Of a stretch of 64,000 nucleotides of DNA, positions 35,785 to 48,458 are shown one piece after another (positions within the stretch are counted from its first letter, which is position 1; each line of letters opens with the position of its first letter). This DNA is from Parietaria judaica (lineage: Eukaryota; Streptophyta; Magnoliopsida; Rosales; Urticaceae). Both the position numbers and the translations under genes were made by a program. The stretch is taken from assembly GCA_954871525.1 (NCBI GenBank), contig OX940871.1:14786532-14850531 (forward strand), given 5' to 3'. Below the pieces are notes generated by a model that saw only the letters and a list, made by a program, of their open reading frames with translations, was not told the origin of the DNA and ran no database searches.

Positions 35785-38090
35785 CTATTTAAGAACAATC
35801 TCTGCCAATTGGAGGTTACCGGTTAGTCCTGAAGCCTTGTAAGAAGGCATAAACGAGAAGGCATCGAGAAGCTTCGTGCACTTTAGTCCCCATTTCACCA
35901 TCAAGAACTCGATCAGCCGGTGTCCGCTGTATATGACAATTCAAAAAGCAGTTATACCGTGAAGCTTAAAACACAGAGATCGCTTTAGTGAAATGCGCTT
36001 TACATAAACTAAAGTAAAAAGTAACTGCCAGCACTACCCCTGAACTTTGTTTGTTGGTGCACGTTGCCTCTTGAACTTAGGTTTTATACAACAGCACAAA
36101 TTATATTCTCAGTCATCTTTTGACATGTAGAGGGCAATATGCTAATTTTAAAAGTTTAGGGGACATTGCTGCCAAATATAATGGTTCAAGGAACAAAGTG
36201 CACGGATATGCAATGTTCAGGAAGACTTACTGTCCATTACTCAAAATAATACCTTCTGTTATGATATGTTGTCATGAATACTGACCCAGGAGAGCTTTGG
36301 AGTAGGAAAGTTACAGTGGCAAAGAGATTGTCAAATGCTAACAACAAAATGGCAAATTATATCAAATTGATTTCATATTTTATGAGCAAAAGAAAATAAA
36401 TAAAAATGAATAAGAACAATGAGTATACCACAAGTGTCATATAACACATCAGCCCCAAGAACAATTTTCGGAGATAAACTAAACATAGATTCGTCCCAAA
36501 CTTCCCATGTCAATCCCATAATCTGCATCAAAAAAAAAATCAATTTCTTATCATGATAATTAATGAGGAAAATAAATGAGAAGAAAAAAAAAAGTTCCAT
36601 GAAAAGAATGGACAAATATTCTAGGACACTTATTGTTTTGTCCCTGTGTGACTCATCACTTTGTATTTTGGTCCCTACGAAGTCCAGGACTTTATATTTT
36701 TTGTCCATACTTTCTGTCTAGTGACCATTAACTAACCGATTTGACAAGGTTATATAGGGAAATTCGATGGTCCGATATAGTCATGGTGTAAACTAGATGG
36801 GGTTAAAAAGTCAAAGAATGGAAGAAGATGACGGTTTACATTACAGGTGAGCTCGTTGAGGTGACACACTCGTCTCATATTGTCAAGCACCTGCAACAAA
36901 CGAAATACACTAATGAAGCTTCATTGCCAAGCTATGATAATAAGCATATTATGTATTGCCAAGCTATGATATTGCATATTGTGTATCAACATTAATGGTT
37001 ATTGAATATAGCTTGAGCTAGGGCAATAGCGCCTTATCACCAAGCATAAAAGCCTTTCTTTACAATGCTACCCTTCTGAAACAGCCCGTGATCGTGATAA
37101 GAGTGATATCGTGACGGGAGTCCTTATGACGAAATGGAAAATCTGCAACACTCAAGAAAATGCTAATCTCTAACATGAAGTCCCTTCTCACTCGAGAGAG
37201 ATTAATGTAATTTGCTTGAGAGATAATCAATCTTCTATTAAACAAAATGACCCATTTAGAGATAGGTCACCAATACAACCGGACTTTCAAACCGGATGTT
37301 TCTCGAAACAGGCTTTTCAAAAGAAATCCTAGTGCACAGATAAAGCACCCACGCCTGAGGGTCGGGCCCGGCCCACCATTCCCTCAGCCGGATGTGGCGT
37401 TTCCGTCTTTGACAAGTCTTATCAAAGTCCAAATACGCATCGACTATCAACTTCATATACAATCTACATTGTACTATACACAATAGCTTTAGTGTATGTA
37501 CCTCCAATCTACAGGCGTCGTCGGAGAGGGTGACGTCAGCACCGAGCTTCGCTGCGACCAGACCCGGCAAGGCCGTTCCTGCTCCGAGCTGCGATCTTCA
37601 ACAACCATGTTATGATCTCAACTCGTAATCCTCATCACCGGACTAGAACTGAGCAAAATGCCCCTTTTCTAGACAGAAACTACACTGATCATCAACTTAA
37701 ATCAATCTTCTCAAAATACGATATCATAGATATCGACTGATTCGTGATTCCCAAAAGACATGTATAGATTATGAATTCTTGCGATTACCTCGAGCACGGA
37801 GACTCCGGCGAATCGACATCGCTGCTGCCAAACGTACTCGGCGAGCGCGACGCTACACGGCCAGACGAGCAGTCCGTACTCTTCCTTCATGCTCTGAGAA
37901 GAAGAAGAAGCAGAAGAAACGAGCTCAGCTCTGTCGAGAACGAAAATGGAGGCATCGCGGAGAATCAGAGTACCTCGACGACGGAGATGGCGAATTCCGG
38001 CGAGTCCGGATCGTCGCCGAAGCAGTGACGAGACACCGTCTCCATATCGGAAGGAGACTCGGGCGAGTCACTGAGTTCGTCGTCGTCCAT
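35785..38090 (-). CDS. METTL23-like SAM-dependent methyltransferase
   Basis: Seven exons on the minus strand: 38090-37974, 37893-37789, 37588-37502, 36890-36840, 36522-36429, 36337-36253, 35926-35785. All have GT-AG borders and closing phases, and give 226 residues. The acidic N-terminus (DDDELSDSPESPSD) is followed by YGLLVWPCSVALAEYVW, then SAM motif I LELGAGTALPG, acidic motif II (VTLSDDA), VLDNMRRVC, GLTWEVWD, the motif IV-like segment VLGADVLYD, and YHNRSGHRLIEFLM. This order and the WPC element match the METTL21/METTL23 family; METTL23 is reported as a protein arginine methyltransferase. The substrate here is unknown. Unlike most homologues I recall, motif I has Ala (GTALPG) where Gly is usual. 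The ATG context gccATGG is good. It is divergent from the USP-like gene. Confidence 0.88.
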
Positions 38091-38413
38091 GGCGGTCTCA
38101 GGCAACTCGGTCACTGTGTAGTGTAGTTGACACTTTAGTGTCGTTTTCCTACGTTCGTTCGGATGTTATGATGTCGTTTTTTACATTGGAGCCAACACAC
38201 ACAAATCACATTCCGTCTTTGTGACATTACTTGCTGAAATCGGTACTTAGTACCGGCTTTCAACATTTTCCCATCTAGTTTCGGTTTCAGAAAATTATAT
38301 TTTTTAAAATCCCCAAAAGTGAGTTGAAGCAAATGGCGGTCCATTTTTAATTATTTTTTAATTTTTTAATTGATTAAGTAAAGGTTTTCGTCGACCCTTG
38401 ACATTATATCCGA

Positions 38414-38825
38414 AATCTTATCTTTTTACACTGGATAGAATGGAAGAAATTCATTATGATTGTGTGTGGAAGTCAGGAGGAATTAGTATTACTGTCAGTT
38501 TTCTAGCTCTAAAAAGTCTCGAGCCTCTAAAGATAACACTTTATTAAATTTTATAGAAATTGTAAGAAATGCCCATTTTGTGTCAAAAGTTTAAGAAAAA
38601 TGCCCATATGTGAGAGTAAAAAATACACACGGTGGGCATTTTTTAAAAAACTTTGACACAAAATGGGCATTTCTTACAATTTCTATAAAATTTACTAAAG
38701 TGTTATCTTTAGAGGCTCGAGACTTTTTAGAGCTACAAAACTGACAGTAATACTAATTCCTCCTGACTTCCACACAAAATCATAATGAATTTCTTCCATT
38801 CTATCCAGTTTAAAAAGATAAGATT
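38414..38825. repeat. 412-bp near-perfect foldback (MITE-like hairpin)
   Basis: The left arm (aatcttatcttttta.actggatagaatgg ...) and the right arm (... ccattctatccagt.taaaaagataagatt) are reverse complements over about 180 bases with some four mismatches and one indel. The remaining central 50 bases partly pair as well (aaatgcccat / gtgggcatttt). No coding content. The ends do not show a clear target duplication. It lies between the divergent methyltransferase and USP-like genes. Confidence 0.9.
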
Positions 38826-38977
38826 ACTTGCTCTTGTCCTTTCAGCTCACGGAATTGATGATTGTCACAAGTTTATTCGTTGATAATCATCGAAAACAAT
38901 CTAGTAAACTAGATTTGTATACCCTATCCATCAACAAACCTGTTACCAACAATAAATCTGCGATAATAACCTGTAAC
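38825..38977 (+). repeat. 153-bp dispersed repeat, copy 2
   Basis: Same orientation and nearly identical to 30957-31110. It starts exactly where the hairpin ends (agatt|acttgctc), so hairpin and repeat may be parts of one mobile unit. Confidence 0.88.
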
Positions 38978-39317
38978 CTGCGATAAATCTGCGATAAAAT
39001 AACCCTTAATTTTAATCGTTAGGACGTCAAACATGATAGGCCGAGATTTCGCACTCTGTTTGGTAGACGAGTTTCGATTCGACGACGGACAAGGAATCCG
39101 ACAAAGAGAGAGAACAGGTGATCTTATAAAATCCGTAGTAAAACACAACTTATATAGACGGAGTTGAAAACAAAAAATTAAATCCTCAAATAAATACAAT
39201 TGAATATATACTATCCTCGATCAAGATCAAAACAGATAATAAGATCGACGGTCACGATTAACCTAAAAGGGGACCCACCGAGAAGCTCTCCATTTCAGTT
39301 ACGCAATACATTCAGCG

Positions 39318-39321
39318 AGTG

Positions 39322-39353
<32 letters not shown>
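39318..39353. repeat. (CT)n microsatellite
   Basis: About seventeen CT units just upstream of the USP-like start codon, in the probable 5' UTR. Confidence 0.9.
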
Positions 39354-39355
<2 letters not shown>

Positions 39356-39425
39356 CAGTCTCTAGTGGCTTCTCGATCAAATCCCAACTCACTGAGTCAC
39401 TCGCCACCTCGCAACTCGCCCAACA

Positions 39426-41805
39426 ATGGCGCTCGCTCGCTGCTCCATCTCCGCTCCCAAGCTTCCGAAGGTTTCACCTCTATCGCCTCTCTGTTCCGAG
39501 CTTGTGTTTTCCGCGCCTTTCTCTTCCTCTCCTTCTCTCAAGCCCAGGGCTCGTCAAGCCTCTCTGTTTTCCAGCTCTGATAGGATTGCTCATAAAGGTA
39601 CCAACGAACCGTTCTCTCATCTTCGTTTCGGTCTTCTCTCCAATTTTACATGTTTTTCTTCTTCTTCTGGAAAACCAGCGAAAGCTCAGCCTGAGGAAGT
39701 TGGTTCGAGCGAGGCTTCAGAGGCTTTCGAAGAATTCAAGCATCTTCTTCTGCCAATCACTGATGGAAATCCTTATCTCTCTGAAGGAACTAGACAGGTT
39801 GGTTCAGTATTCTCCAAACTTCCATTCATTGATATCGTAAGCTTTTTAGCTTTCGCATTGAAGATTGAAGAATTTATTTTGTTTACATGAATCGAATAAG
39901 GTTTCGTTTAACATATTGGATTCTACATTGTTGTGTTGTGGTTTATAATTGGTCAATGTATTAGAGACCCTCTTACCGAAGGTTCAATTTGCGGGTATAC
40001 CGAGAGCAATACGGGTACACCTATGGACTTTTCGTCTAAAAAACCGATAATGGTTGTGCCAATCCGATTTTACGGGTTTACAGCAAAACAAGTGGTGTTT
40101 TCGTAGAAAAGATTGACATGTTACTCAAAATTTTATAAATAATATCATAGATTTGAAGAATTTTTTTGAATTTTTTGTTTTATCAAGATGTTGTTTTGAG
40201 AGGATTTTGAGAGATTATGTAAAAGTTTATGTGAAAAAAGTTGAAGAAAGTATGAGATTTTTTTTGTCCATTGAAGATTCAAGAAAGTATGTCTGCAAAC
40301 TTGCGATTTTCATTTCATTTGGGGGATATTCTTCAGTCAAATTCCTTACATGTTTTAAACTGTGTGTCATGGTTATCTTTACCAAATTTTCAGTAGCTCA
40401 AAGCTTTGTTTATTCAAATATATATATATATATATTATATTGTGTGTGTCTTTTTAAAAAAATGTTGCCGCCTTTATCAAATTTTAAATAAAAAAATTGA
40501 ATCTCTCATGAGTTTTTTTGGCATTTTAAGGGAGACATTTCATTAAATAGCATAATTGAAGTTTTCGCCTAACACTGTTCAGTTCTCGTACGAGTATCTT
40601 GAAGGTGTAAACTTTGTTGTTCTTGGCAATTTTACTTTGTTCTCTTCACAATCTTGCAGGCTATCGCAACTACTGCTTCCTTAGCAAAAAAGTATGGAGC
40701 TGACATCACGGTCGTGGGTATGTATGTTATTGTTTTCGTTCCGGTAAATCTCTATTTGCGGAATTTGGAAACTAAGCTGTATAGGCATCTTTCTTTTCTG
40801 TGAAGCATTTTAATGGAAGATTTCAAGGAACATATAGCTAGAACTTAATGTTCTTTGCAGTTATTGATGAGAAGCAGAAGGAATCGTTACCCGAGCATGA
40901 GACCCAGCTCTCTAGCGTAAGGTGGCATCTCTCTGAAGGTTTGTGGATACCCTAAACCCTCAAAATTCTTTTATTAGATTATACATATCACGGTCTTATC
41001 TTCGAATATCGTCAATTTCAATTCAAATTTGCTTGCCTGTGTATATGTGCTTACACTTTGACTTTCACAAACTTGCCTTTGATTACATTTCGGTACAAAC
41101 CCGTTCGGTTAGCGCAATCAGGAACGACTGTCGATACCAAGTACGGTGAATGAGATTATGGGCAGCCTAGTCTGATGGGACCTGGAATAGAAATCCGATA
41201 GAAACAACTCAACAAGCACACTTTATTGATTAACGTAACCCAAGTCTCTAATTCGAGTATTAGACTCGGAAAACTCTCCTAATGATGTTCAATCGAAAAA
41301 AATTTAAACCAATTTTTTCACACTTCATTTTTCTAAAAAAAAAATTCTCTAAATTTTTTTGTCAAACAATCTAATTTCCAAACATAACCTTAGTAACAAA
41401 CTCTAACATTCATTTGTGTAGTAATTATGGTTAAGAATACGCATAATTGCCGCACCTCTTTGGAACTTATCACTGGATTTTTTTCTTTTCAAATTGGATT
41501 TCTATTTAAATTCTTGTGTGCATCGTTTATTTGCATCTTATGTTTATCGATTTTTCAACCTCAGCGAACCTTTTCGAGTGATGCACTTTTTTCATTTTCG
41601 TTTTACTGTAGGCGGATTTCAGGAGTTCCGATTATTGGAGCGTCTCGGAGAGGGAAACAAACCGACGGCCATTATCGGCGAGGTTGCGGATGATATGAGC
41701 ATGGATTTGGTTGTGCTGAGCATGGATGCCATTCACTCCAAGCACGTCGACGCTAATCTGCTCGCCGAGTTCATTCCCTGCCCGGTCATTCTATTGCCCT
41801 TGTAG
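39426..41805 (+). CDS. Plastid-targeted universal-stress-protein-like (alpha-hydrolase fold) protein
   Basis: Exons 39426-39597, 39679-39797, 40660-40717, 40861-40938 and 41612-41805 join in frame to 206 residues. The first about 60 residues are Ser/Pro/Arg-rich without acidic residues, like a chloroplast transit peptide. The rest has the USP alpha/beta pattern: FKHLLLPITDGN, TTASLAKKYGADITVVVID, LLERLGEGNKPTAIIGEVADDMSMDLVVLSMDA, and a final strand FIPCPVILLPL. The Gly-x2-Gly-x9-Gly-Ser/Thr ATP-binding loop of classical USPs is not visible, so nucleotide binding is doubtful. Intron 1 is only 81 bases, a multiple of three and free of stops, so an isoform retaining it would add 27 residues. 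The role is unknown; a stromal protein is inferred. Confidence 0.82.
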
Positions 41806-44250
41806 ACCAAATCTGCCCTTTTTGTCCTTGCATATTTATTCTGATTTCCATGTCAAAGTTATCAACTTTTTTTGGTTGAAAAATCTCAAAAATCATAGGT
41901 TTATTAATTTATTCGCCCGAAGATTTGTGTTAATTTTGTGATAAGTTAACATGATTCTGTTTTTTTTCTTCTTGTGGTGTTTTGGTTTTCTTGTTTGAGA
42001 AACAGGCTTCTTCGTCGATTGCTTTTTATATTACTTCAAGAGTAGCGCGTTGTCCTCTACACGTTAAAATAACAAAAAGATTAAGTATTATATTAATCAA
42101 TGACTCGGCAAGTTAAATATACTAAATTATAAAATTATTTAGAAGTAATTAAAGAACCGTTATTCAATAATTAAAAGAGAAAACCTTTAAAATTAATTTT
42201 AAACTTTTTCAAACAAATCGTGGAGTAGAATGGAAAGAATGTCAGTTGTTTTTGTTGTTTTTGCTTTTTTGAGACGTGGGTCTTTTTGTTTGTTTCACTG
42301 GAAAACGACATAGTTTTTTGGAAAACGACAATTGCTACACAGAGGCTGAGTGGAACAAAACAAGAGGGTAATGCGAAATGGCAAACATTCAGCTTGAACT
42401 TAAACGATAGAAAAACTATTAAAAATAGAGTAGAGAAGGACAGAAACAATTCATTTTTATTTACAAATAATTAAGGGAACTTTGTAACTATACATCCCTA
42501 TTTTTCGAAAGTCCTGTATTGAATCTCCTTTTTAACTTAATATTTATACAGATTTTGATAGATAGTTTTACTAAAATCAGAAAACAACAAAAGTTAAAGG
42601 TTTTTGTTTTTTCTTAGCTGGTCATGATTTTGATCCTCACTTCAATAATTTTTATATGAATTTTTATTTAATATTTTTCACACTCAAAATATTTCATGGT
42701 AATTCATTAATTTTTTTCTTTCACTATATTTTTTTTTTGTAATAAATTTTTTATGTGCTCCTCCAACGTAGCAGTCTAGCTTCGCCACGGATCCTAGCGA
42801 TATATAAAAATGCAACTAGATGTATAATTTTGGCCGATGAGGTCATCGATTTTTACACTGTGAATATATCTTTTGATATGAGTATATTTGGTAATCTTAA
42901 TCAATAGGTGGAGAAAAAAAATTATTATAATTCTTCTATTTTAGGTCAACAACAATCACTTTTTTTGCTCCCTCAATCTACAAAATCATAGCTTTGTAAA
43001 TTTGTGTATCAAATGTGGGTAGAGGTCGAAAATCTGCCTCCGCATTCACGGAGTTACGGAAGTGTAATTCCTAGTTTGATTTACCTTAGACATCGGGTCT
43101 TTCCGTCAAAATTAGATTACGTTGAAAGAGATGAGTGTTCTTGAGAAAACGATTCGGGTTGTTTGTTGAGTGATTGAGTTTCAACGGGAAACCCTTTTTA
43201 CGTGTGTATTGATGGTTCAAAATGTGCGATCTCTTGTACATGGGAATTAGCCCTCTATTTACACTTGGCTAAGATATTCAAATTAGTCCTTATAATTGGT
43301 TGTTACAATTGCGTTTGATTCCCTTATAATGGTCATAATTGCATGGCTGCAATTATGGCCGAAATTGTCGTTGTCAATTGGCTGGAGCGTCGCTTACGCC
43401 ACAATGATTTCTTTGATTCTCCCTTCGATCTTTGCCTTCAGAGTTATTATCTTCGTCGATGATGATGCACCTCGTCGCTACTTTCCTCGTCGTTCTTTCA
43501 TATTGGCGATGATCTTCGTCGCTGAGGCGTCATCGACGATGATCATCGCAACATGCTTCCCCATCATGTTGGGCCTTTGGCCATTGAGGAACAAGTTATT
43601 AAACGACAGAGATAAATTTCGTTGTAACAATGAAAATTATCGTAGAAGAAATCGTACCTCAACAATGTGATATTAATCAATCACTACAAACAACTCCAAA
43701 CCTTTCACTGTTTCTTTTTGTTGATGTTGCGCACCAAAAATCTAAACCAATAACCGGATATAGTTTATAAAACGAGAGGAAAACATAATTCGTAAAACTT
43801 TGGTCGACCTAGCAAGTAGTCCCCCCCGCGCCGATGGAGCCTCCCCATCGGCGGAGTACATATTTATATTTTGGTAGCCACGTTGTCATAATTCATAAAA
43901 TGTAAGGACAATAAATTGAGGGGTAATGTTGCTATTTCTGATAAATAAAGGGCGATAGTAGATATATCAAATACTGAGGGGCTATTGCGTTCCAATAGAA
44001 TAAGACGCGGGCACTTCCGTAATTTGTCCAAAGAATCATGACGCTTCATTAATTAAAACCTAACCACGGTCCAATAACATTAGAGTCTTGGTAGAAAAAT
44101 GCTCCTGAGCGAAGGAGGGTAGTTTCGTCAAATACCCCAGGGTCGCTAAAGCCTGAGCCCTGAGCATCGTAGGAATTCCCAGCCCAAAGCAAGCGAGAAT
44201 TATAAATATAAAATAAAATAAAAAATAAGAAAAGGAGAGAGAAACTCGAG
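41806..44250. other. Intergenic region, no gene supported
   Basis: AT-rich, with an open frame of 124 codons at 43296-43670 that is hydrophobic and shows no family signature. The stretch before 44250 (tataaatataaaataaa) is probably promoter of the LARP gene. Confidence 0.55.
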
Positions 44251-44255
44251 GAAGA

Positions 44256-44292
44256 CGAAGAAGAAGAAGAAGAAGAAGAAGAAGAAGAAGAA
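44256..44292. repeat. (GAA)n microsatellite
   Basis: About eleven GAA units followed by CT-rich sequence, in the probable 5' leader of the LARP gene. Confidence 0.88.
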
Positions 44293-44589
44293 AGAGAGCT
44301 CTCTCTCTCCTCTCTCTCTGCTCATCGCTTTCTGCTCACATTCTCTCTCCTCTCTGGTTTCTAGGTCGCTCGTTCTCTCTCTCGATTGCGATCAGATCGC
44401 GAGAATATTTGGAAAATCGGATTCCTCTCTCCCGCATTCGCCGAAACCCTAATCGCCGCCGCGTTTTGATCGGTTTGATTCTGGTTTTTTTTTCTGATAT
44501 TCGTTTGATCGTCTCGTCGGCGAAGCTCCGGTTTGATTTCTGTGTCGTTTTCGTCTTACGGAAACCCTACTTCCTAGCCTCGGAGTCCG

Positions 44590-47500
44590 ATGATGGCTGC
44601 GATCAACACGGCGAGCGGAAATGCGTCGGCGGCGGCGCCGGTGGCCGCGAAATCTCCGCGTCACGCCGGGGACGGCGGTGTCGGAAGCCCTCAACCGCGT
44701 CGTGGTGGAGGGAGAGCGGCGGCCGGGGCGTCGCCGTGGACCCAGATTGTGCGCGGAGAATCGGAGCCGGTCACAGCGGAGCCAGCTGCTTCGGTCGGAG
44801 GTGCTGCGTCGGCCTCTTCCCCTCCTCCGTCTACGTCCTCTTCTTCTTCTTCGCCGCTGCCCCCGCCAGCCTCTTTGTCTCCGGCTCTGGCAGAAGACTC
44901 GACCGGGGAGGGCTCCGAGGGCGGCAATGCAGGTCAGAGGCATGCCTGGAACAAGCCCTCGAATGGAGGCTCTGAGGTGGGTCCTGTTATGGGAGCCGAC
45001 GCCTGGCCTGCCTTGGGGGAGGCTGCTAGGGTTTCTGCGAAATCGTCATCTGAATCACTGAAAGGTTTATCTGATGGCGTCTCTTCTGTTTCAATATCCC
45101 AGGTTAGTTTCTTTCCTTGTAATGTAGCTGTGACTGTAAGTGCATTTTACATGTGAAGATTCGTTACGAAAATGGACATGCATATGTACAGATATATCAT
45201 GTTTCTGAACATTATATAGTGAAAGGATTATCGAGTTACAATTTGAGTTTGATTTCATTGGGTTTCTTATGTGTTCATAACTCCAACTTCGTTGTAAGTT
45301 GAGGGTGTGATTGTGAAGAAATGGTAACGACTGAGAGATGGTTAGGACTTGTATTCATTTAGTTAGTCATATTACTAAGAATGTGACTTCTTTTTTGTTC
45401 ATTTTTATGATTGAAAAGGTATTAATATTCTAGACTGATAATGATACATTATTTTGTTAGTAGACTGTTTAAGGCTAAAGTTCCATTTTCTAACCGTGCT
45501 TTTACCTGTAGGTTTCTGGAACTACAATTTCAACCAGTACCTCGCCTCCGAAGCAGGCTACATCCTCAACCCCGAACCAACCAGCTCCTGTTCGTCAGAG
45601 GTCGATGAGGTTGCGTGGTAACCCAAATGCGTCCTCTAATGGTGTACTTGCTCAACAATCCCCAGGTGTTGTAGCTAATGAACCCCCTGCTGTTGTTATT
45701 CCCCCTAAGGAACACACACCGAGAAGCGGGGTTGGTTCGCACTCCCACGGAGGGGGCGACCACTTACAGCAGCGCGGCTCATTCAGGAACAGGAACGCTG
45801 GTCCGCACCAGCGAGGAGATGGTTCTCATAATCAAAACTATGGGGGCAGGCGTGATCAGGACCGTGGGAATCATGATTGGAATTCGCATAATAGAAGCTT
45901 TAATAATAGAGACATTCAGCAGCAAAGAATTTCCCCAAGGGTGTACCGTGGCCAGACACCACCTCCCAGCCCAGGACCCTTTATCCCTAATCACGGGATG
46001 CGGCCTTATGGTGCTCATCCCATGCCATTCCCTGGTAATCTGACTTCTTATCTTATACCCCTTTTATTTATGGTAATGTAGGTTCTCATAAAATACCTAT
46101 TCATGCATTTAGGAGAAATGGGACCGCAGGTGGTATACATTGCTCACCCTCCTTTCATGACACCAATTCAACCTGTGTTTATGCCCCCTCAAGATCCTCA
46201 GCTGCCCTCTAAGATTATTAATCAGATAGAATATTACTTCAGGTACTTCTTGTATTTGGTCTTCAGTTTTGAGAACTGCGAATTTATATCCAAGGTCGCT
46301 GTGCTTTCCTGATCTTCAGATCCAACATCATAACAATGTTGATCTTTGTACTTTGTTTCATCTATATTCATCTGTGCAGTAATGAGAACTTAATTAGAGA
46401 TACATTTTTGCGGAACAACATGGATGAGCAGGGCTGGGTTCCTATCAAATTAGTTGCTGGCTTTAAGAAAGTGAGTTCTTGAGGCCCTTAACCATTTAAT
46501 GGTTATGCTGTCTCATAACCTTCATTCTGTATCTTGCTATGACTCTTTCTCTCTATCTAAAGTATATTAACTTTTACATATGTTTCCTCATTGTCGTCGC
46601 ATGTTGCCTAAGTGCCTCATTAGAAGTGTATAGGTCATTCAGACAGCATGTCTCTTAGATTAGTTGTTTTTCAGGTTCATATTGTGGAATAGACGTGTGT
46701 TAATTTATTTATTGGATCTAACCACATTGGTCATCTTATAGTGAAACTAAGTAGGAAACTTTTGGTCTATTGACAGTTTAACCTCAAAGTTACATGTCTC
46801 AATTAATTACATAGGTGCGTGTGACCATAAGATGTGCATTCTTATCTTATTATTATGTAAGAATATTTCAATCAGACCATGCATACCATCTTGCAATTGT
46901 TTATGTGATTCGTCCATCACTGGGTGAATTTTTATGCCTGCTAGAATCATTGCACGTCTTTCTATTTGTGATTGTAAAGATCTGGAATATGTTGTTTGTC
47001 TCTTGGCTTCTTGCCCATCAGATTCTAATACATTATTGACTTATGAGCTTTGCTCATGTTGTTTATTCCTGGGTAAGAGTTGTGTCTTACACTCGATCAA
47101 TATATAATACTATTACTATATTATATATAGTTTATGTTCATCTTGCCTTAAGCCGTGAGCACTATGATATAAGGTTAAAAAATTCCGGCTATGGCTTATA
47201 AGAAAGCATGCAATTCTTCTTTTTCTTTTCTAGATTTCAAAGCCCTGCTAATCAATGAGAATACATACGATAGGTACTTTTCGGGGTCAAATTGGTAGAT
47301 GCTTCTCTTGCTTATCATTGTGGAATACCATGTAATCGTAACGAATGTGATCTGGTCTAGTAGTCTATGTTGCGTCAAATATTATTTACAAACTTGCCTT
47401 TAGAAAGGAAGGGAGTCTTGATATTAGAGGGAAAGCTACTCTAACCCCTCGCTTGGTTGGGTTATGTATACTCATGTTCGTTTTATAAATCTTGTTCTCA

Positions 47501-48458
47501 TGGCTGCTTGTTCAGGTGTCGCTGCTGACCGATAATGTCCCGTTTATATTGGAGACTATGAGAATGTCAAGCACTGTGGAAGTACAGGTAATTCGGCATA
47601 AAATATCTTAGGCTTTTGTTCTATGTAGTGAAGATTTTTGGTCGCCGTCTCTGTTTCGCTGCTTAGTCTTTCATCTTATTGCATTTTTTAGTTCATGATC
47701 TCATTCCAAGGGATCTAAAGCCTATAGTAGATACAGGACCATAACATCTCGCCTCTTAAAGACTAGAAATGTAAAGTCTAAACTTGTTTGGGGACGCTCC
47801 ATCCTGCTCTAGTTTCTCGATTTTTTTTATGATATCTTGATTAATACTTATGTTTTTCTTCGTCATAGGAGTCTAATGTAATGTAGGCTTATATAGTTAC
47901 TTTAGTCTGATATTACGCTCATAGTGAGTAGCCTTTCGTAAGCTGTGTTTAATAGATCTTTAGTTTCCCAATTTGATTTAGGTTATTTCCTAATTAATCA
48001 TGGTTATGCTTGTGCTTCGTTTAGTTCCTTTTAATATCTGGGATTATTTAGTCGAATGTTAGGCATAGTTAGCACTTTTAAGTTGTATTATAATAATAAC
48101 TTGAGCTTAATGTAAATCAGAAAATTAATTCCCGAATTACCATACATATGCATTTTCTGTAACGTAATTGTGTTCGTGTTCTCCGTTCTTGAAATATACA
48201 TATTATTTCCTTATATGTATCGAATATTTGAATCACTTGAATTGAATGTATGTTGAGCATTAATTTGGGTTTGTGTCTGTTCATTAGGGTGACAGATTAA
48301 GGCGGCGCAATGACTGGGGCAGGTGGCTTATACCGCCCTCAGTTTCCGATCAGAGCGTTGCGCCGGATAACATGACCAGCGGTGGTCAAAGTCAAAGCTA
48401 TCAGCCGCCGCTACCCAATGGTGACGGAGCGGACCGTCCTTTCTCCGGCAGAAACTAG
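44590..48458 (+). CDS. La-related protein 1 (LARP1b/1c type)
   Basis: Exons 44590-45102, 45512-46034, 46113-46242, 46380-46470, 47516-47587 and 48288-48458 join in frame to 499 residues. The start is ATGATG; residue 1 or 2 cannot be decided. The N-terminal 170 residues are Ala/Gly/Ser/Pro-rich with a short WTQIVRG motif and a WPALGEAA motif, both typical of plant LARP1 proteins. A basic Arg/Gly/Asn-rich stretch follows. The La motif is about 370-460: INQIEYYFS, NENLIRDTFLRNNMDEQG, WVPIKLVAGFKKV, then NVPFILETMR and RRRNDWGRWLIPP. No DM15 repeats follow, as in Arabidopsis LARP1b and 1c. LARP1 proteins bind mRNA 3' and 5' ends and influence translation and decay in the cytoplasm; 1c is linked to leaf senescence in Arabidopsis. 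The gene looks intact. Confidence 0.92.

Noticed and set aside
43296..43670. 124-codon open frame between the USP-like and LARP genes
   Set aside because: No family motif, hydrophobic low-information composition, no splice or promoter context, and no conserved neighbour.
46815..47039. 74-codon open frame in the fourth LARP intron
   Set aside because: Falls wholly in a well-supported intron and shows no motif.
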